A stretch of 39,401 nucleotides of DNA, taken from NCBI GenBank assembly GCA_001512905.1, contig LFTB01000023.1:595-39995 (forward strand), given 5' to 3'. Both the position numbers and the translations under genes were made by a program. The stretch is from Clostridia bacterium DTU084. Lineage in GTDB: Bacteria > Bacillota > DTU084. Positions 1 through 10,224 of this stretch are shown in pieces (the stretch's first letter is position 1; every line of letters begins with the position of its first letter). The notes under the pieces are model-generated. The model searched no databases. It worked only from the letters and a program-made list of their open reading frames with translations, and was not told the origin of the DNA.

Positions 1-61
1 TCGCGATCTTTTTCTATAGTCAGAAAATTCATTACAGAAAGACATTGCGTTCGAATCATTA

Positions 62-1576
62 TTGCGGAGGGTAGATTCAGGGATAGAAATTGATTTCCAA
101 GGACTTCTGTGCTATTATACATCTGACAAATTTAGACCTTCAGCCTGCCTTCGCCACCGGGTGGAGGATGTGAGGTGTTCTGAAGCATTCCGCCAGCTCC
201 TAGAAGGGATGCTCCTAGGACACCTTTTTATTTTGACAGGGAGGCGCTTTAGTGGAAGATTCTGTCTTCAAGATTTTGCAAAGTACGTCAGTCTAAATAT
301 CCTCGGCATGCTCGGTATTTCCTGCTACATTTTAGCAGACACCTTTTTTGTGGCAAAGGCTTTAGGTGCTACAGGGCTTGCAGCCTTGAATCTGTCGATT
401 TCCATCTACAGCATCATTCAGGGTGTTGGCCTGATGATGGGCATCGGAGGTGCGAGCAGATTTGGCATCTTAAAGTCGCAGCGCGAGGAGCAGAAAGCGG
501 AGTCTGTGTTCGCTACCTCAATTAAAGCAGGTATTATTGCTGGTTTTATCTTTACTGCAATCGGCTTGCTTGGCTCAGGAAATCTAGCGCTGATTTTGGG
601 TGCAGATGCATCAACCCTGCCTCTTACCAAAACATATCTTATGGTAATACTTTGCTTTGCGCCTTTCTTCATCACCAACAATGTGGTTCTCGCCTTTGTT
701 CGCAACGACCAGAACCCCAAGCTGTCCATGATCGCAATGTTGGCAGGAAGCTTCTCCAATATCATCCTGGACTATGTCTTTATGTTCCCCCTTGGAATGG
801 GGATGTTCGGTGCTGCTTTTGCCACAGGTCTAGCCCCGATTATCAGCCTGGCCATTCTCTCCATGCACTTTGTAAATAAAAACCAGTTTGCCTTTCTGCG
901 GAAAAAAATAGTTTGGCATGCTCTGCCTGATTTGTTTAGCCTGGGCATATCTTCGTTTATTATAGAAGTTTCCTCTGCTGTAGTGCTCATCACTTACAAT
1001 CTCGTGATTTTAGGCCTTGAAGGCAATTTTGGAGTTGCAGCATACGGCATTGTTGCAAACTTAGCCCTCGTGGTGGCAGCGGTCTTCAGTGGCCTTGCAC
1101 AAGGCGCACAGCCCCTTTTCAGCAAATACTACGGACTTCAAAATCGTCCCATGTTGAGAAAAATATATAAATATGCTCTTTTCACAGCGCTCCTTTTGGC
1201 AGTCGTCATCTACCTTGGAACCATCTTTTCTGCAGATGGAATAATTTCCCTCTTCAACAGCGAGAGCCATTTCAAAATTGCCCAGCTGGCAAAGGAGGGG
1301 CTTTTGATTTACTTTTTCGGTTTTTTCTTTATAGGTTTGAACATGGTGACAGCTATGTTTTTAAGCGCAACAGAAAAGCCGCAAGCAGCTTTCATTGTTT
1401 CTATCCTGAGGGGCTTTGTGCTCATTATTCCGCTAGTTGTCGCCTTAAGCAGTTTTTTGGAGATGACAGGAGTATGGCTTGCCTTCGTTTTTTCTGAGCT
1501 TATCACCAACTTCGCATCTGCATACTTCGGGAAGGAGAGAGCTCGCACTGCATTATTGGCCCAGGCTAAAAACTGA
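62..1576 (+). CDS. MATE family efflux transporter (5' end of ORF probably over-extended)
   Basis: Hydrophobic protein with MATE-like N-terminal motif NILGMLGISCYILADTFFVAKALG; the first ~60 aa of the ORF run through the terminator hairpin and are unlikely to be coding. Confidence 0.85.
   Translation: MRRVDSGIEIDFQGLLCYYTSDKFRPSACLRHRVEDVRCSEAFRQLLEGMLLGHLFILTGRRFSGRFCLQDFAKYVSLNILGMLGISCYILADTFFVAKALGATGLAALNLSISIYSIIQGVGLMMGIGGASRFGILKSQREEQKAESVFATSIKAGIIAGFIFTAIGLLGSGNLALILGADASTLPLTKTYLMVILCFAPFFITNNVVLAFVRNDQNPKLSMIAMLAGSFSNIILDYVFMFPLGMGMFGAAFATGLAPIISLAILSMHFVNKNQFAFLRKKIVWHALPDLFSLGISSFIIEVSSAVVLITYNLVILGLEGNFGVAAYGIVANLALVVAAVFSGLAQGAQPLFSKYYGLQNRPMLRKIYKYALFTALLLAVVIYLGTIFSADGIISLFNSESHFKIAQLAKEGLLIYFFGFFFIGLNMVTAMFLSATEKPQAAFIVSILRGFVLIIPLVVALSSFLEMTGVWLAFVFSELITNFASAYFGKERARTALLAQAKN
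173..234 (+). terminator. Long imperfect hairpin + T-tract (terminator or attenuator) upstream of the MATE gene
   Basis: Arms AGGTGTTCTG(A)AGCATTCC (from 173) and GGGATGCT(CC)TAGGACACCT (to 225) pair over about 18 bp with G-U wobbles, followed by TTTTTATTTT. Confidence 0.7.
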
Positions 1577-1624
1577 GGCAACCAGATCCATCAACAAATA
1601 ACAAAAAGACTGTTTTTGTTATAA

Positions 1625-1653
1625 TTGCTAACTCAATAAGAGCGTGTTATAAT
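1625..1653 (+). promoter_or_regulatory. Putative sigma-A promoter for lepA
   Basis: TTGCTA (1625-1630) - 17 nt - TATAAT (1648-1653), 18 nt before the GTG start. Confidence 0.55.
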
Positions 1654-1671
1654 GTTGTTTGGTGATAAAAC

Positions 1672-3459
1672 GTGAAGCAGATTAGAAATTTTTGCATCAT
1701 AGCTCACATCGACCACGGAAAAAGCACTCTGGCAGACCGCTTGCTGGAAATTACAGGTACAGTAACCAAGCGGGAGATGACCAGCCAGCTTCTGGATCAG
1801 ATGGATCTGGAGCGGGAGCGGGGAATCACCATCAAGGCCAAAGCAGTGCGGATGATCTACCAGCACGAAGGGCAAGACTACCAGCTAAACCTCATCGATA
1901 CCCCAGGGCACGTAGACTTCAACTATGAGGTTTCCCGAAGCCTGGCTGCCTGTGAGGGGGCTTTGCTTGTAGTTGACGCTTCCCAAGGGATCGAAGCGCA
2001 GACCCTGGCCAACCTATACTTGGCATTGGATCACAACTTGGAAATCATTCCGGTGATCAACAAGATCGATCTGCCCAGCGCAGAACCGGAACGGGTCAAA
2101 GAGGAGCTTGCAGAGCTCGGACTGGACCCTGATGAGGTTATTCTCACCAGCGCCAAAACAGGCGAGGGCGCTGAAGAGGTTCTGCGGGCCATTGTGGAGC
2201 GGATTCCACAGCCGAAAAGAGAAGAGGGTGCGCCGCTGCGGGCCTTGATCTTTGACTCCCACTACGATCCCTACCAAGGCGTCATCGCCTACGTGCGGGT
2301 GACAGAAGGGCAGATAACTGAAGGAATGCCCATTCGTTTTATGGCAAGCGACAAGGAAGCTGAAGTGGCCTCTTTGGGCGTTTTCAAGCCTGCCATGGAG
2401 CCTGTTTCCATGCTGGACACAGGAGAAGTGGGCTATGTGATCACAGGAATCAAAGATGTCAGGGAATGCAGGGTGGGAGACACTATCACCTCTACCACAA
2501 ACAGCGCAACCGAACCCCTGCCAGGCTATCGGCCTGCAGTGCCCATGGTATACTGCGGCTTGTATCCGGTGGAAAACGATGATTTTTCAGACCTCAGGGA
2601 TGCTCTAGAGAAGCTGCAGCTCAACGATGCTTCTTTGGTCTTTGAGCCGGAAACATCAGGGGCATTGGGCTTTGGCTTCCGCTGCGGCTTTTTAGGGCTT
2701 CTCCACATGGAGATCATCCAAGAGCGGCTTGAGCGGGAGTACAACCTGAATTTAATCACCACTGCCCCCAGCGTGGTATACAATGTAAAGCGCGCGGACG
2801 GCAAGGAATTTACAATCCACAATCCCTCTGAGATGCCTCAGCCCCACGAGATTGAGGAGATATCGGAACCATTCGTCCACGCAACCATCCTGGTGCCCCA
2901 GGACTATGTAGGCCCCATCATGGAACTGTGCCAGGACAGGCGCGGGGAATACAGGACCATGGAATACTTTGCCGGCGGCAGAGTACTTCTGCACTACAAC
3001 CTGCCCCTCTCGGAGATCCTGCTGGATTTCTTCGACAAACTCAAATCCAGAAGCCGGGGCTACGCTTCCCTGGACTACGAATATATTGGCCACCGCGCCT
3101 CTGATTTGGTAAAAATGGATATCCTCATCAACGGCAAGTCAGTAGATGCCCTCTCTTGTATCGTGCACAGGGAGAAGGCAGCCTCCCGGGGCAGGCTCTT
3201 GGCAGAGCGGCTGCGGAAAGTGATCCCAAGGCAGCTCTTTGAAGTGCCCATCCAGGCTGCCATCGGCAGCAAGATAGTGGCCAGGGAAACAGTGCGAGCC
3301 CTGCGAAAAGACGTCCTCGCCAAATGCTACGGCGGCGACGTAACCCGCAAACGCAAGCTGCTGGAGAAGCAAAAGGAAGGGAAGCGGAGGATGAAGCAGC
3401 TGGGCAGTGTAGAGGTGCCCCAAGAGGCGTTTATGGCCATCCTCAGCATCGATGAGTAG
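1672..3459 (+). CDS. lepA: Elongation factor 4 (LepA), translation GTPase
   Basis: [55 protein letters not shown]; LepA C-terminus with [22 protein letters not shown]. Confidence 0.98.
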   Translation: MKQIRNFCIIAHIDHGKSTLADRLLEITGTVTKREMTSQLLDQMDLERERGITIKAKAVRMIYQHEGQDYQLNLIDTPGHVDFNYEVSRSLAACEGALLVVDASQGIEAQTLANLYLALDHNLEIIPVINKIDLPSAEPERVKEELAELGLDPDEVILTSAKTGEGAEEVLRAIVERIPQPKREEGAPLRALIFDSHYDPYQGVIAYVRVTEGQITEGMPIRFMASDKEAEVASLGVFKPAMEPVSMLDTGEVGYVITGIKDVRECRVGDTITSTTNSATEPLPGYRPAVPMVYCGLYPVENDDFSDLRDALEKLQLNDASLVFEPETSGALGFGFRCGFLGLLHMEIIQERLEREYNLNLITTAPSVVYNVKRADGKEFTIHNPSEMPQPHEIEEISEPFVHATILVPQDYVGPIMELCQDRRGEYRTMEYFAGGRVLLHYNLPLSEILLDFFDKLKSRSRGYASLDYEYIGHRASDLVKMDILINGKSVDALSCIVHREKAASRGRLLAERLRKVIPRQLFEVPIQAAIGSKIVARETVRALRKDVLAKCYGGDVTRKRKLLEKQKEGKRRMKQLGSVEVPQEAFMAILSIDE

Positions 3460-4627
3460 TGCAGGCATTTACACCCACTTTCCCTTTTGCCAACAGCGCT
3501 GCCACTACTGCAGCTTTCGATCTCAGGCTGTAGGCAGCCTTCCTGAGGACGAAAGAGAAGCCCTCTTTGCAGAATACCTTGCTGCTGTCCGGAAAGAGGC
3601 TGAGCTCTGGCAGCTTCCCTTAAAGCCAACCACTTTATATCTAGGCGGCGGCACGCCGAGCCTGTTGAAGCTGCATCTGGTTCCCTTTCTCAAGGTGCTG
3701 AAACAGCGGTTTGGGATTGGGGACCATCACGAGGTCACGGTGGAGGCAAATCCTGCAACTGTCACAGGGGAAGAGCTTGCAGCACTTAGGGAAGCTGGAG
3801 CAAACCGCCTTTCCTTGGGCTTGCAGAGCACTCACAACAATCTCCTTGAGGCTTGCGGGAGGCTTCACAGCTTCGAGGACTTCCTTGAAACCTGGAACGC
3901 TGCAAGAAGGGCTGGCTTCGAGAACGTAAGCCTGGACCTCATCTACGGCCTGCCGGGGCAGACCCTGGCAGATTGGGAAAATACCCTTGCTGATGTGCTG
4001 GCCTTGCGGCCTGAACACATCTCCCTTTATGCTCTGACAGTTGAAGAAGGCAGTCGCTGGGAAGCCTTGCCCCAAGGAGCATTTCCGCCTGATGAGGAAG
4101 TGGCAGCAGAATATGAACTCGCCTGCGAGCTCCTGGAAGCAGATGGCTACCTCCACTACGAGCTTTCCAATTGGGCTTTGCCAGGAAAAGAAAGCAGGCA
4201 CAACCTCCTTTATTGGACCGGTGGAGATTATCTCGGGTTGGGTGCAGCAGCCCATTCTCATCTTTCAGGTTTTAGGGTCTGGAACAGCTGGCCCACCAGC
4301 TTATACCTCGAGAAAGTTAAAAAGGAATCCAGGCCCCTCGCCTACAGCTGGGCATTACCCTTTGCCTGGGGGAAGTGGGCAGCCACAGAAGGAGGCGAAG
4401 GGCTGAGCCTTGAGGACAAAAGGGCGGAAGCGCTGATCTTGGGACTGCGCCTCATCCGGGGTGTCGATGAAACTGCTTTTCGTGCCCGCTACGGCTGGTC
4501 GGAAAAATGGGACGAAGAAATCGGGTTTTTAGCGGAAAAGGGGCTCGTGTTCACTGATCCACTGCGGCTGAGCAAGCAGGGACTGCTTCTAGCTAACCAG
4601 GTTTTTTTGCGTTTTTTGGAGGGTTAA
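3452..4627 (+). CDS. hemW: Radical SAM HemW / coproporphyrinogen III oxidase-like protein
   Basis: CX3CX2C-type motif [32 protein letters not shown]; overlaps lepA 3' end by 8 nt. Confidence 0.93.
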   Translation: MSSAGIYTHFPFCQQRCHYCSFRSQAVGSLPEDEREALFAEYLAAVRKEAELWQLPLKPTTLYLGGGTPSLLKLHLVPFLKVLKQRFGIGDHHEVTVEANPATVTGEELAALREAGANRLSLGLQSTHNNLLEACGRLHSFEDFLETWNAARRAGFENVSLDLIYGLPGQTLADWENTLADVLALRPEHISLYALTVEEGSRWEALPQGAFPPDEEVAAEYELACELLEADGYLHYELSNWALPGKESRHNLLYWTGGDYLGLGAAAHSHLSGFRVWNSWPTSLYLEKVKKESRPLAYSWALPFAWGKWAATEGGEGLSLEDKRAEALILGLRLIRGVDETAFRARYGWSEKWDEEIGFLAEKGLVFTDPLRLSKQGLLLANQVFLRFLEG

Positions 4628-4655
4628 TTTTTCCCACCTCTTTTTTTATCCGTGC

Positions 4656-4684
4656 TTGACATTGCTGGAGAGGGGTGTTATTTT
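4656..4684 (+). promoter_or_regulatory. Sigma-A promoter of the hrcA operon
   Basis: TTGACA (4656-4661) - 17 nt - TATTTT (4679-4684), immediately upstream of CIRCE. Confidence 0.8.
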
Positions 4685-4696
4685 ATTAATGAGGGA

Positions 4697-4723
4697 TTAG
4701 CACTCTCTTCCTTCGAGTGCTAA
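4697..4723 (+). promoter_or_regulatory. CIRCE operator (HrcA binding site)
   Basis: TTAGCACTC-TCTTCCTTC-GAGTGCTAA, perfect 9-9-9 CIRCE inverted repeat. Confidence 0.98.
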
Positions 4724-4743
4724 AAGAAATGGAGGTGGGACTG

Positions 4744-5781
4744 GTGGGGCTTGATGAGAGGAAAAAACGTATCTTGCGAGCTGTGACTGATGACTACATC
4801 TCCACAGCTGAACCTGTGGGCTCTCGGACCATAGCTCGAAAGTATAATTTAGGTGTCAGTCCTGCCACGATCCGCAATGAAATGGCGGATCTCGAAGACA
4901 GCGGTTATTTGAAGCAGCCTCACACTTCAGCAGGCCGCATTCCATCAGAGAAAGGCTATCGCTTCTACGTGGATGTGCTCATTGAGCCAGAGCCTGTGGG
5001 GCTTGTGGAGCGGGCTGCAGTCAATAACCTGTTTCGAAGAAACCGCAAACTTGAAAAGCTTCTGGCACAGGCTGCAAGGCTTTTGTCTGAGCTTACACAG
5101 TACACAGCTGTAATCCTTGTTCCCAAAAGGAGGAACGCAACTTTCAGGCAGATTCAGTTCGTTTCCCTGGGACCGGGGTATGTGATGGCAATTCTGGTGA
5201 CAGAACCAGGCTTTGTGGATCATGAGGTCTTTCGTCTAGAAGAGAACCTGACCCAGGAAGATCTCAACAAAATAGCTGCCTGGCTGAACGAAAGGCTCAA
5301 CGGCGTGAAGCTGGCAGATTTTCACAGCACCCTTGTAGATGACCTGCCCCTTAAAGGGAACAAATCCTTAAAGGCAGCCATCTGCGAGCTGATTTTCACA
5401 AATCTCGCTTCCTCAGGCGAGCAGGTGCTGATGGAAGGGACCATGGGTTTTCTCAAACAGCCGGAATTTTGCGACCTTGAGCGGGCCAGACCCATCCTGG
5501 AGCTCCTGCAGAGGCGGGAGGTAGTGTCCACAATTCTGCAGAAAATTTCCCGTCCCGGCAAGGTGAAAGTGGTGATCGGGCCGGAAATCCATCTGCCAGT
5601 GATGTCCCAGTGCAGCATCGTGACCAGCACCTACTACATTGACTCGAGCTTTATGGGCACAATTGGCGTCATCGGTCCGACCAGGATGGAGTACGAGCGG
5701 GTGATTTCGCTGGTGGAATTTCTGGCAGCGAATTTGGAAAAGAACATGCGCAGTTACACAACAAATCAAATACAGGGGTGA
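4744..5781 (+). CDS. hrcA: Heat-inducible transcription repressor HrcA
   Basis: LDERKKRILRAVTDDYISTAEPVGSRTIARKYNLGVSPATIRNEMADLEDSGYLKQPHTSAGRIPSEKGYRFYVD; GTG 4744 follows GGAGG at good spacing; the longer ORF start at 4717 lies inside CIRCE. Confidence 0.96.
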   Translation: MGLDERKKRILRAVTDDYISTAEPVGSRTIARKYNLGVSPATIRNEMADLEDSGYLKQPHTSAGRIPSEKGYRFYVDVLIEPEPVGLVERAAVNNLFRRNRKLEKLLAQAARLLSELTQYTAVILVPKRRNATFRQIQFVSLGPGYVMAILVTEPGFVDHEVFRLEENLTQEDLNKIAAWLNERLNGVKLADFHSTLVDDLPLKGNKSLKAAICELIFTNLASSGEQVLMEGTMGFLKQPEFCDLERARPILELLQRREVVSTILQKISRPGKVKVVIGPEIHLPVMSQCSIVTSTYYIDSSFMGTIGVIGPTRMEYERVISLVEFLAANLEKNMRSYTTNQIQG

Positions 5782-5785
5782 GGAA

Positions 5786-6346
5786 ATGACAGACCAGGAG
5801 AAGGAGACCTGTTGTGAAGAGGCTATGCAGCAGGAAGAACCAACAGTTGAGGCTCCTGCCGAACAAGATGAGGTAGCGAAGCTCAAAAAGGAAAACGAAG
5901 AGCTAGAGGAGAGGCTTTTGCGCCTGCGGGCTGATTTCGATAACTTCCGCAAGCGCTCCAGACAGCAGCTGGCAGAGAGCAGAAGCATGGCCATCGAATC
6001 TTTTGCCGTGCTGATTCTGCCTGTCCTGGATAACCTCCAGCGGGCCCTTGCGGCAGCTAAAGGTTCAGAAGAAGGAGATTTTCTAACCGGGGTGGAGATG
6101 ATCCACCGGCAATTATTGGATGTTTTAGCCCAGGAAGAGATTAGGCCCATCGAGGCTTTAGGGCAGAAGTTCGATCCTCTCCTGCACGAGGCAGTGGCAG
6201 CAGAGGAAACCGAAGACGCGCCAGAAGGAACTGTTCTCGAGGAGTTCCTGCGCGGTTACTTAATAGGCAATCGAGTATTACGCTATAGCAAAGTGAAAGT
6301 AGCTAAAGCAAAAAAGACTGGAAAGGATGAGGTAGAGAATGAGTAA
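5786..6346 (+). CDS. grpE: Nucleotide exchange factor GrpE
   Basis: Charged coiled-coil N-term, [12 protein letters not shown]-term [18 protein letters not shown]; operon position. Confidence 0.96.
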   Translation: MTDQEKETCCEEAMQQEEPTVEAPAEQDEVAKLKKENEELEERLLRLRADFDNFRKRSRQQLAESRSMAIESFAVLILPVLDNLQRALAAAKGSEEGDFLTGVEMIHRQLLDVLAQEEIRPIEALGQKFDPLLHEAVAAEETEDAPEGTVLEEFLRGYLIGNRVLRYSKVKVAKAKKTGKDEVENE

Positions 6347-8177
6347 AGTCATTGGCATTGATTTGGGAACCACAAACTCTTGTGTGGCAGTAATTGAAGG
6401 CGGCGAGCCAACAATTATCCCCAATGCTGAAGGCGGAAGAACAACACCATCTGTGGTTGCTTTCACAAAAGACGGGGAGCGCCTGGTGGGGCAGGTTGCC
6501 AAGCGGCAGGCTGTGACCAACGCCGACCGGACAGTGCTTTCTATTAAAAGGAAAATGGGCACCAATTACAAGGCTAAAATTGGTGATAAAGAGTATACCC
6601 CTCAAGAGATCTCTGCCATGATCCTGCAGAAATTGAAGGCAGATGCCGAAGCGTATTTAGGGGAAAAGGTGGATAAAGCTGTAATCACGGTTCCTGCTTA
6701 CTTTACAGACAGCCAGCGGCAGGCCACCAAGGACGCAGGGAAAATTGCAGGCCTAGAGGTGCTGCGGATCATCAACGAGCCCACAGCAGCCTCCCTTGCT
6801 TACGGCCTGGACAAAGAGGAAAACCAGATTATTCTCGTCTTCGACCTCGGCGGCGGCACCTTTGACGTCTCCATCTTAGAGCTGGGAGACGGCGTTTTCG
6901 AGGTTAAGGCCACCAGCGGCAACAACAATCTCGGCGGAGACGATTTCGACAACAAGATCGTAGAATACTTGGTCAGTGAATTCAAAAAGGACACCGGAAT
7001 AGACCTCAGCGGCGACCGCCAGGCCATGCAGCGGCTTAAGGAGGCAGCTGAAAAGGCCAAAATCGAGCTGTCCGGGCTCATGAGCACTGATATCAATCTT
7101 CCTTTCATCACAGCAGACGCAAAAGGTCCCAAGCACCTTGACATGACCATCACCCGTGCCAAATTCGAAGAGCTGACAGCTGATCTCGTTGAAAAGACCA
7201 TGGAACCACTGCGCAGAGCCCTGAAGGATGCGGAACTGGAGCCTTCTCAAGTGGATAAGGTGCTGCTTGTGGGCGGCTCCACCAGAATCCCGGCAGTGCA
7301 GGAAGCAGTGCGGAAATTCATCGGCAAAGAGCCCTATAAGGGCATCAACCCTGACGAATGCGTGGCCTTGGGCGCTGCCATCCAGGCAGGGGTGCTGACA
7401 GGTGAAACCAAAGACGTTGTCCTGCTGGATGTAACTCCCCTGTCTCTCGGAATCGAAACCTTAGGCGGGGTCTTCACCAAGCTTATTGAGCGTAACACCA
7501 CCATCCCCACTACCCAGAAGCAGACCTTCACCACAGCAGCTGACGGGCAGACAGCAGTGGACATCAAAGTATACCAGGGAGAGCGGCCCATGGCAGCAGA
7601 CAACGTGCTTTTGGGCTCCTTCCAGCTCACCGGCATCCCGCCAGCTCCCAGGGGAGTGCCGCAGATCGAAGTGTCCTTCGACATAGATTCCAACGGTATT
7701 CTCAACGTTTCAGCCAAAGACCTGGGAACTGGCAAAGAGCAGGCCATCACCATTACCAAGAGCAGCGGCTTGTCTGATGAAGAGATCAAGAGAATGATGG
7801 AAGAGGCTGAAGCACATGCTGAAGAAGACGCAAGGCGAAAAGAAGAGGTAGAGGTTCGGAACAACGCAGACAGCATCGTCTACAGCGCAGAAAAGACCAT
7901 CAAGGATTTTGAGGGCAAAGCAGACAAGGCGGATCTTGACAAGGTTAAAGCTGCTGTGGAAGAGGCGCGGAAGGCACTTGCCGGCTCTAACATCGAGGAG
8001 ATCAAGGCCAAGAGCCAGGCGCTGACAGAGGCGCTTCACGGTTTGACAACGAAAATCTACCAGCAGAATCAAGCCCAGCCAGATGGCGAAAAGACAGAAG
8101 AAGCTCAAGGCGATGAGAAAGTTGTGGACGCAGACTACCAATACGTAGACGATGACGAAAAAGACAAAAAAGAATAA
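6339..8177 (+). CDS. dnaK: Molecular chaperone DnaK (Hsp70)
   Basis: [54 protein letters not shown]. Confidence 0.99.
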   Translation: MSKVIGIDLGTTNSCVAVIEGGEPTIIPNAEGGRTTPSVVAFTKDGERLVGQVAKRQAVTNADRTVLSIKRKMGTNYKAKIGDKEYTPQEISAMILQKLKADAEAYLGEKVDKAVITVPAYFTDSQRQATKDAGKIAGLEVLRIINEPTAASLAYGLDKEENQIILVFDLGGGTFDVSILELGDGVFEVKATSGNNNLGGDDFDNKIVEYLVSEFKKDTGIDLSGDRQAMQRLKEAAEKAKIELSGLMSTDINLPFITADAKGPKHLDMTITRAKFEELTADLVEKTMEPLRRALKDAELEPSQVDKVLLVGGSTRIPAVQEAVRKFIGKEPYKGINPDECVALGAAIQAGVLTGETKDVVLLDVTPLSLGIETLGGVFTKLIERNTTIPTTQKQTFTTAADGQTAVDIKVYQGERPMAADNVLLGSFQLTGIPPAPRGVPQIEVSFDIDSNGILNVSAKDLGTGKEQAITITKSSGLSDEEIKRMMEEAEAHAEEDARRKEEVEVRNNADSIVYSAEKTIKDFEGKADKADLDKVKAAVEEARKALAGSNIEEIKAKSQALTEALHGLTTKIYQQNQAQPDGEKTEEAQGDEKVVDADYQYVDDDEKDKKE

Positions 8178-8183
8178 TCTCCT

Positions 8184-8212
8184 GGAGGGCCAGGGTTTCC
8201 TGGCCTCCTTTC
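8184..8212 (+). terminator. Intercistronic dnaK-dnaJ hairpin (partial terminator or processing element)
   Basis: GGAGGGCCAGG-GTTT-CCTGGCCTCC (one bulged G) followed by TTTCGTT. Confidence 0.6.
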
Positions 8213-8232
8213 GTTAAAAGGATGATGGAGGA

Positions 8233-9342
8233 TTGAGCAAACGAGACTACTACGAGATTTTGGGTGTCAGCCGAGATGCCACAGAACAGGAAATAAAGAA
8301 AGCTTACCGCCAACTGGCTAGGAAATATCATCCAGATGTAAACAAGTCCCCAGATGCAGAAGAGCAGTTTAAGCAAATTAACGAAGCCTACTCTGTGCTC
8401 TCTGATCCCCAAAAGCGCGCCCAATATGACCAGCTTGGCCATGCAGCTTTTGAAAACGGCGGCTTTGGCGGCGCAGAAGGCTTCGGCGGTTTCGGCTTCG
8501 ATGATTTCGACAGCCTCTTCGACATGTTCTTCGGCGGCAGCACCCGCAGGCAGAGAAGGGGCCCTGTCCGGGGGGCAGATCTGAGGTATAACCTGGAGCT
8601 GGACTTTGAAGAAGCCTGCTTCGGCACCAAAAAGCGGATCAGCGTCACCCGCAGGGAGATTTGTCCCCACTGCCACGGCAATCAGGCAGAGCCTGGCACG
8701 CCTATTGAAACCTGTCCCCAGTGCAACGGCACAGGCCAAATCCAAAGCGCCAGGAACACTCCTTTCGGCAGGATGGTGAACGTTGTCACCTGTCCCCGCT
8801 GCTCTGGAGAAGGCAAGATCGTCAAAGAGCCCTGCAGCCAGTGTCAGGGCAGGGGCAGGGTGCAGAAGACAAGGGAGCTGGAAGTGGAGATCCCAGCTGG
8901 CGTGGATCAAGGTTTTCAGGTCAGGATACCTGGCGGCGGGGAAGCGGGCAGCCGCGGCGGCAGCCCAGGAGATCTCTACGTCCAGATTTACGTCAGACCC
9001 CACCGCTTTTTCAAAAGGCGCAACGACGACATTCTGCTTGAGGTTCCCCTCAACATTGTGCAGGCCAGTTTAGGCACAGAGCTTGAGGTTCCCACCATCG
9101 ACGGGCGGGTGAAACTGACAATCCCCCCTGGCACTCAACCTGGAACCACTTTCCGGGTGAGGGGAAGCGGTGTGCCTCACCTTCACGGGCAAGGTCGGGG
9201 CGACCAATTTGTAACTGTAAGAGTTGAAATCCCGAAAAAGCTCACAAACAAACAGAAAGAGCTTTTGCAGGAATTGGAGGAAACCTTTGAAGACACGAGC
9301 AAGGGCTTCTTTGGGAGGATCAAGGAAGCTTTTGGCAGATAA
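8233..9342 (+). CDS. dnaJ: Molecular chaperone DnaJ (Hsp40)
   Basis: [34 protein letters not shown]-domain, G/F region, four CxxCxGxG-like zinc motifs; TTG start after GGAGG. Confidence 0.98.
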   Translation: MSKRDYYEILGVSRDATEQEIKKAYRQLARKYHPDVNKSPDAEEQFKQINEAYSVLSDPQKRAQYDQLGHAAFENGGFGGAEGFGGFGFDDFDSLFDMFFGGSTRRQRRGPVRGADLRYNLELDFEEACFGTKKRISVTRREICPHCHGNQAEPGTPIETCPQCNGTGQIQSARNTPFGRMVNVVTCPRCSGEGKIVKEPCSQCQGRGRVQKTRELEVEIPAGVDQGFQVRIPGGGEAGSRGGSPGDLYVQIYVRPHRFFKRRNDDILLEVPLNIVQASLGTELEVPTIDGRVKLTIPPGTQPGTTFRVRGSGVPHLHGQGRGDQFVTVRVEIPKKLTNKQKELLQELEETFEDTSKGFFGRIKEAFGR

Positions 9343-9356
9343 AAGGAGTTTTCAAA

Positions 9357-10217
9357 TTGAACTGGATTAAAGTGTCCCTCAAAACAAGGCCTGAGGCGCT
9401 GCCTGCCCTCGAGGCCATTTTTTTAGAGTACACAGGCGGCATTCTCCTGGAAGGCACAGAATCCGAACCAGTGATTGCAGCGTACTTCCCTGCTCCCCTC
9501 AGCGCTGAACTGGAACGGGAACTGCAGGCAAAAATTGCCAAAGTTCGGGAAGCAGGGCTGGATCCGGGCAGTGAATTGCTGGAAAAGGAGCTGGTTTTGG
9601 AGGAGAACTGGGCTACAGAATGGAAGAAATATTATAATCCCCTTCCTGTGGGGAAGCGTTTCCTCATCTGTCCTTCCTGGAAAATGAAAGAAGAGCCTGG
9701 CAGGATCTCCATCGCCTTGGATCCAGGTCAGGCTTTCGGCACAGGCTACCATCCCACAACCCAGCTCTGCCTGCAGCTGTTGGAGGATACAGCGCCCGGC
9801 ACAACTGCCTACGATTTGGGCACAGGCTCTGGGATCCTCGCCATCGCCCTTGCAAAGCTCGGGGCAAAAGTTGCAGCCTTCGAGGCAGATCCTGTAGCTG
9901 TTGCCGCAGCCAAAGCCAACGCAGAGCTCAACAGGGTGGAGCTTGAGATCGTCGAGCTGGATCTCCTCACCGCACCACCCCCGAAGCGGCCTGCTCAGCT
10001 TGTGGTGGCGAACCTGACGGCGGATCTGTTTTTGGCTTTAGGAAATAAGCTTGCAGACTACCTTGAACCAGACGGCAAGCTGATTGCAGGCGGGATCGCA
10101 AGCAGACGGGAGCAAGAAGTGAAAGAGGTGTTCAGGGAAGCCGGCATCATGATTCAGGAAGCAGCTTTTGATGGGGAATGGGTCTGCCTTGCAGGGAGGA
10201 AACAGCGAGGGGAGTAA
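9357..10217 (+). CDS. prmA: Ribosomal protein L11 methyltransferase
   Basis: LDPGQAFGTGYHPTTQLCLQLLE, DLGTGSGILAIALAKLGA, VVANLTADLF; follows dnaJ as in many Firmicutes. Confidence 0.94.
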   Translation: MNWIKVSLKTRPEALPALEAIFLEYTGGILLEGTESEPVIAAYFPAPLSAELERELQAKIAKVREAGLDPGSELLEKELVLEENWATEWKKYYNPLPVGKRFLICPSWKMKEEPGRISIALDPGQAFGTGYHPTTQLCLQLLEDTAPGTTAYDLGTGSGILAIALAKLGAKVAAFEADPVAVAAAKANAELNRVELEIVELDLLTAPPPKRPAQLVVANLTADLFLALGNKLADYLEPDGKLIAGGIASRREQEVKEVFREAGIMIQEAAFDGEWVCLAGRKQRGE

Positions 10218-10224
10218 TCAGCAA

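Noticed and set aside
1-61. TTCGAATC at ~51, resembling a tRNA T-loop
   Set aside because: Flanking bases do not form a T-stem and no acceptor or other arms are present.
8002-9003. 333-aa minus-strand ORF opposite dnaK/dnaJ
   Set aside because: Antisense shadow of strongly conserved coding sequence; low-complexity translation and no RBS/promoter support.
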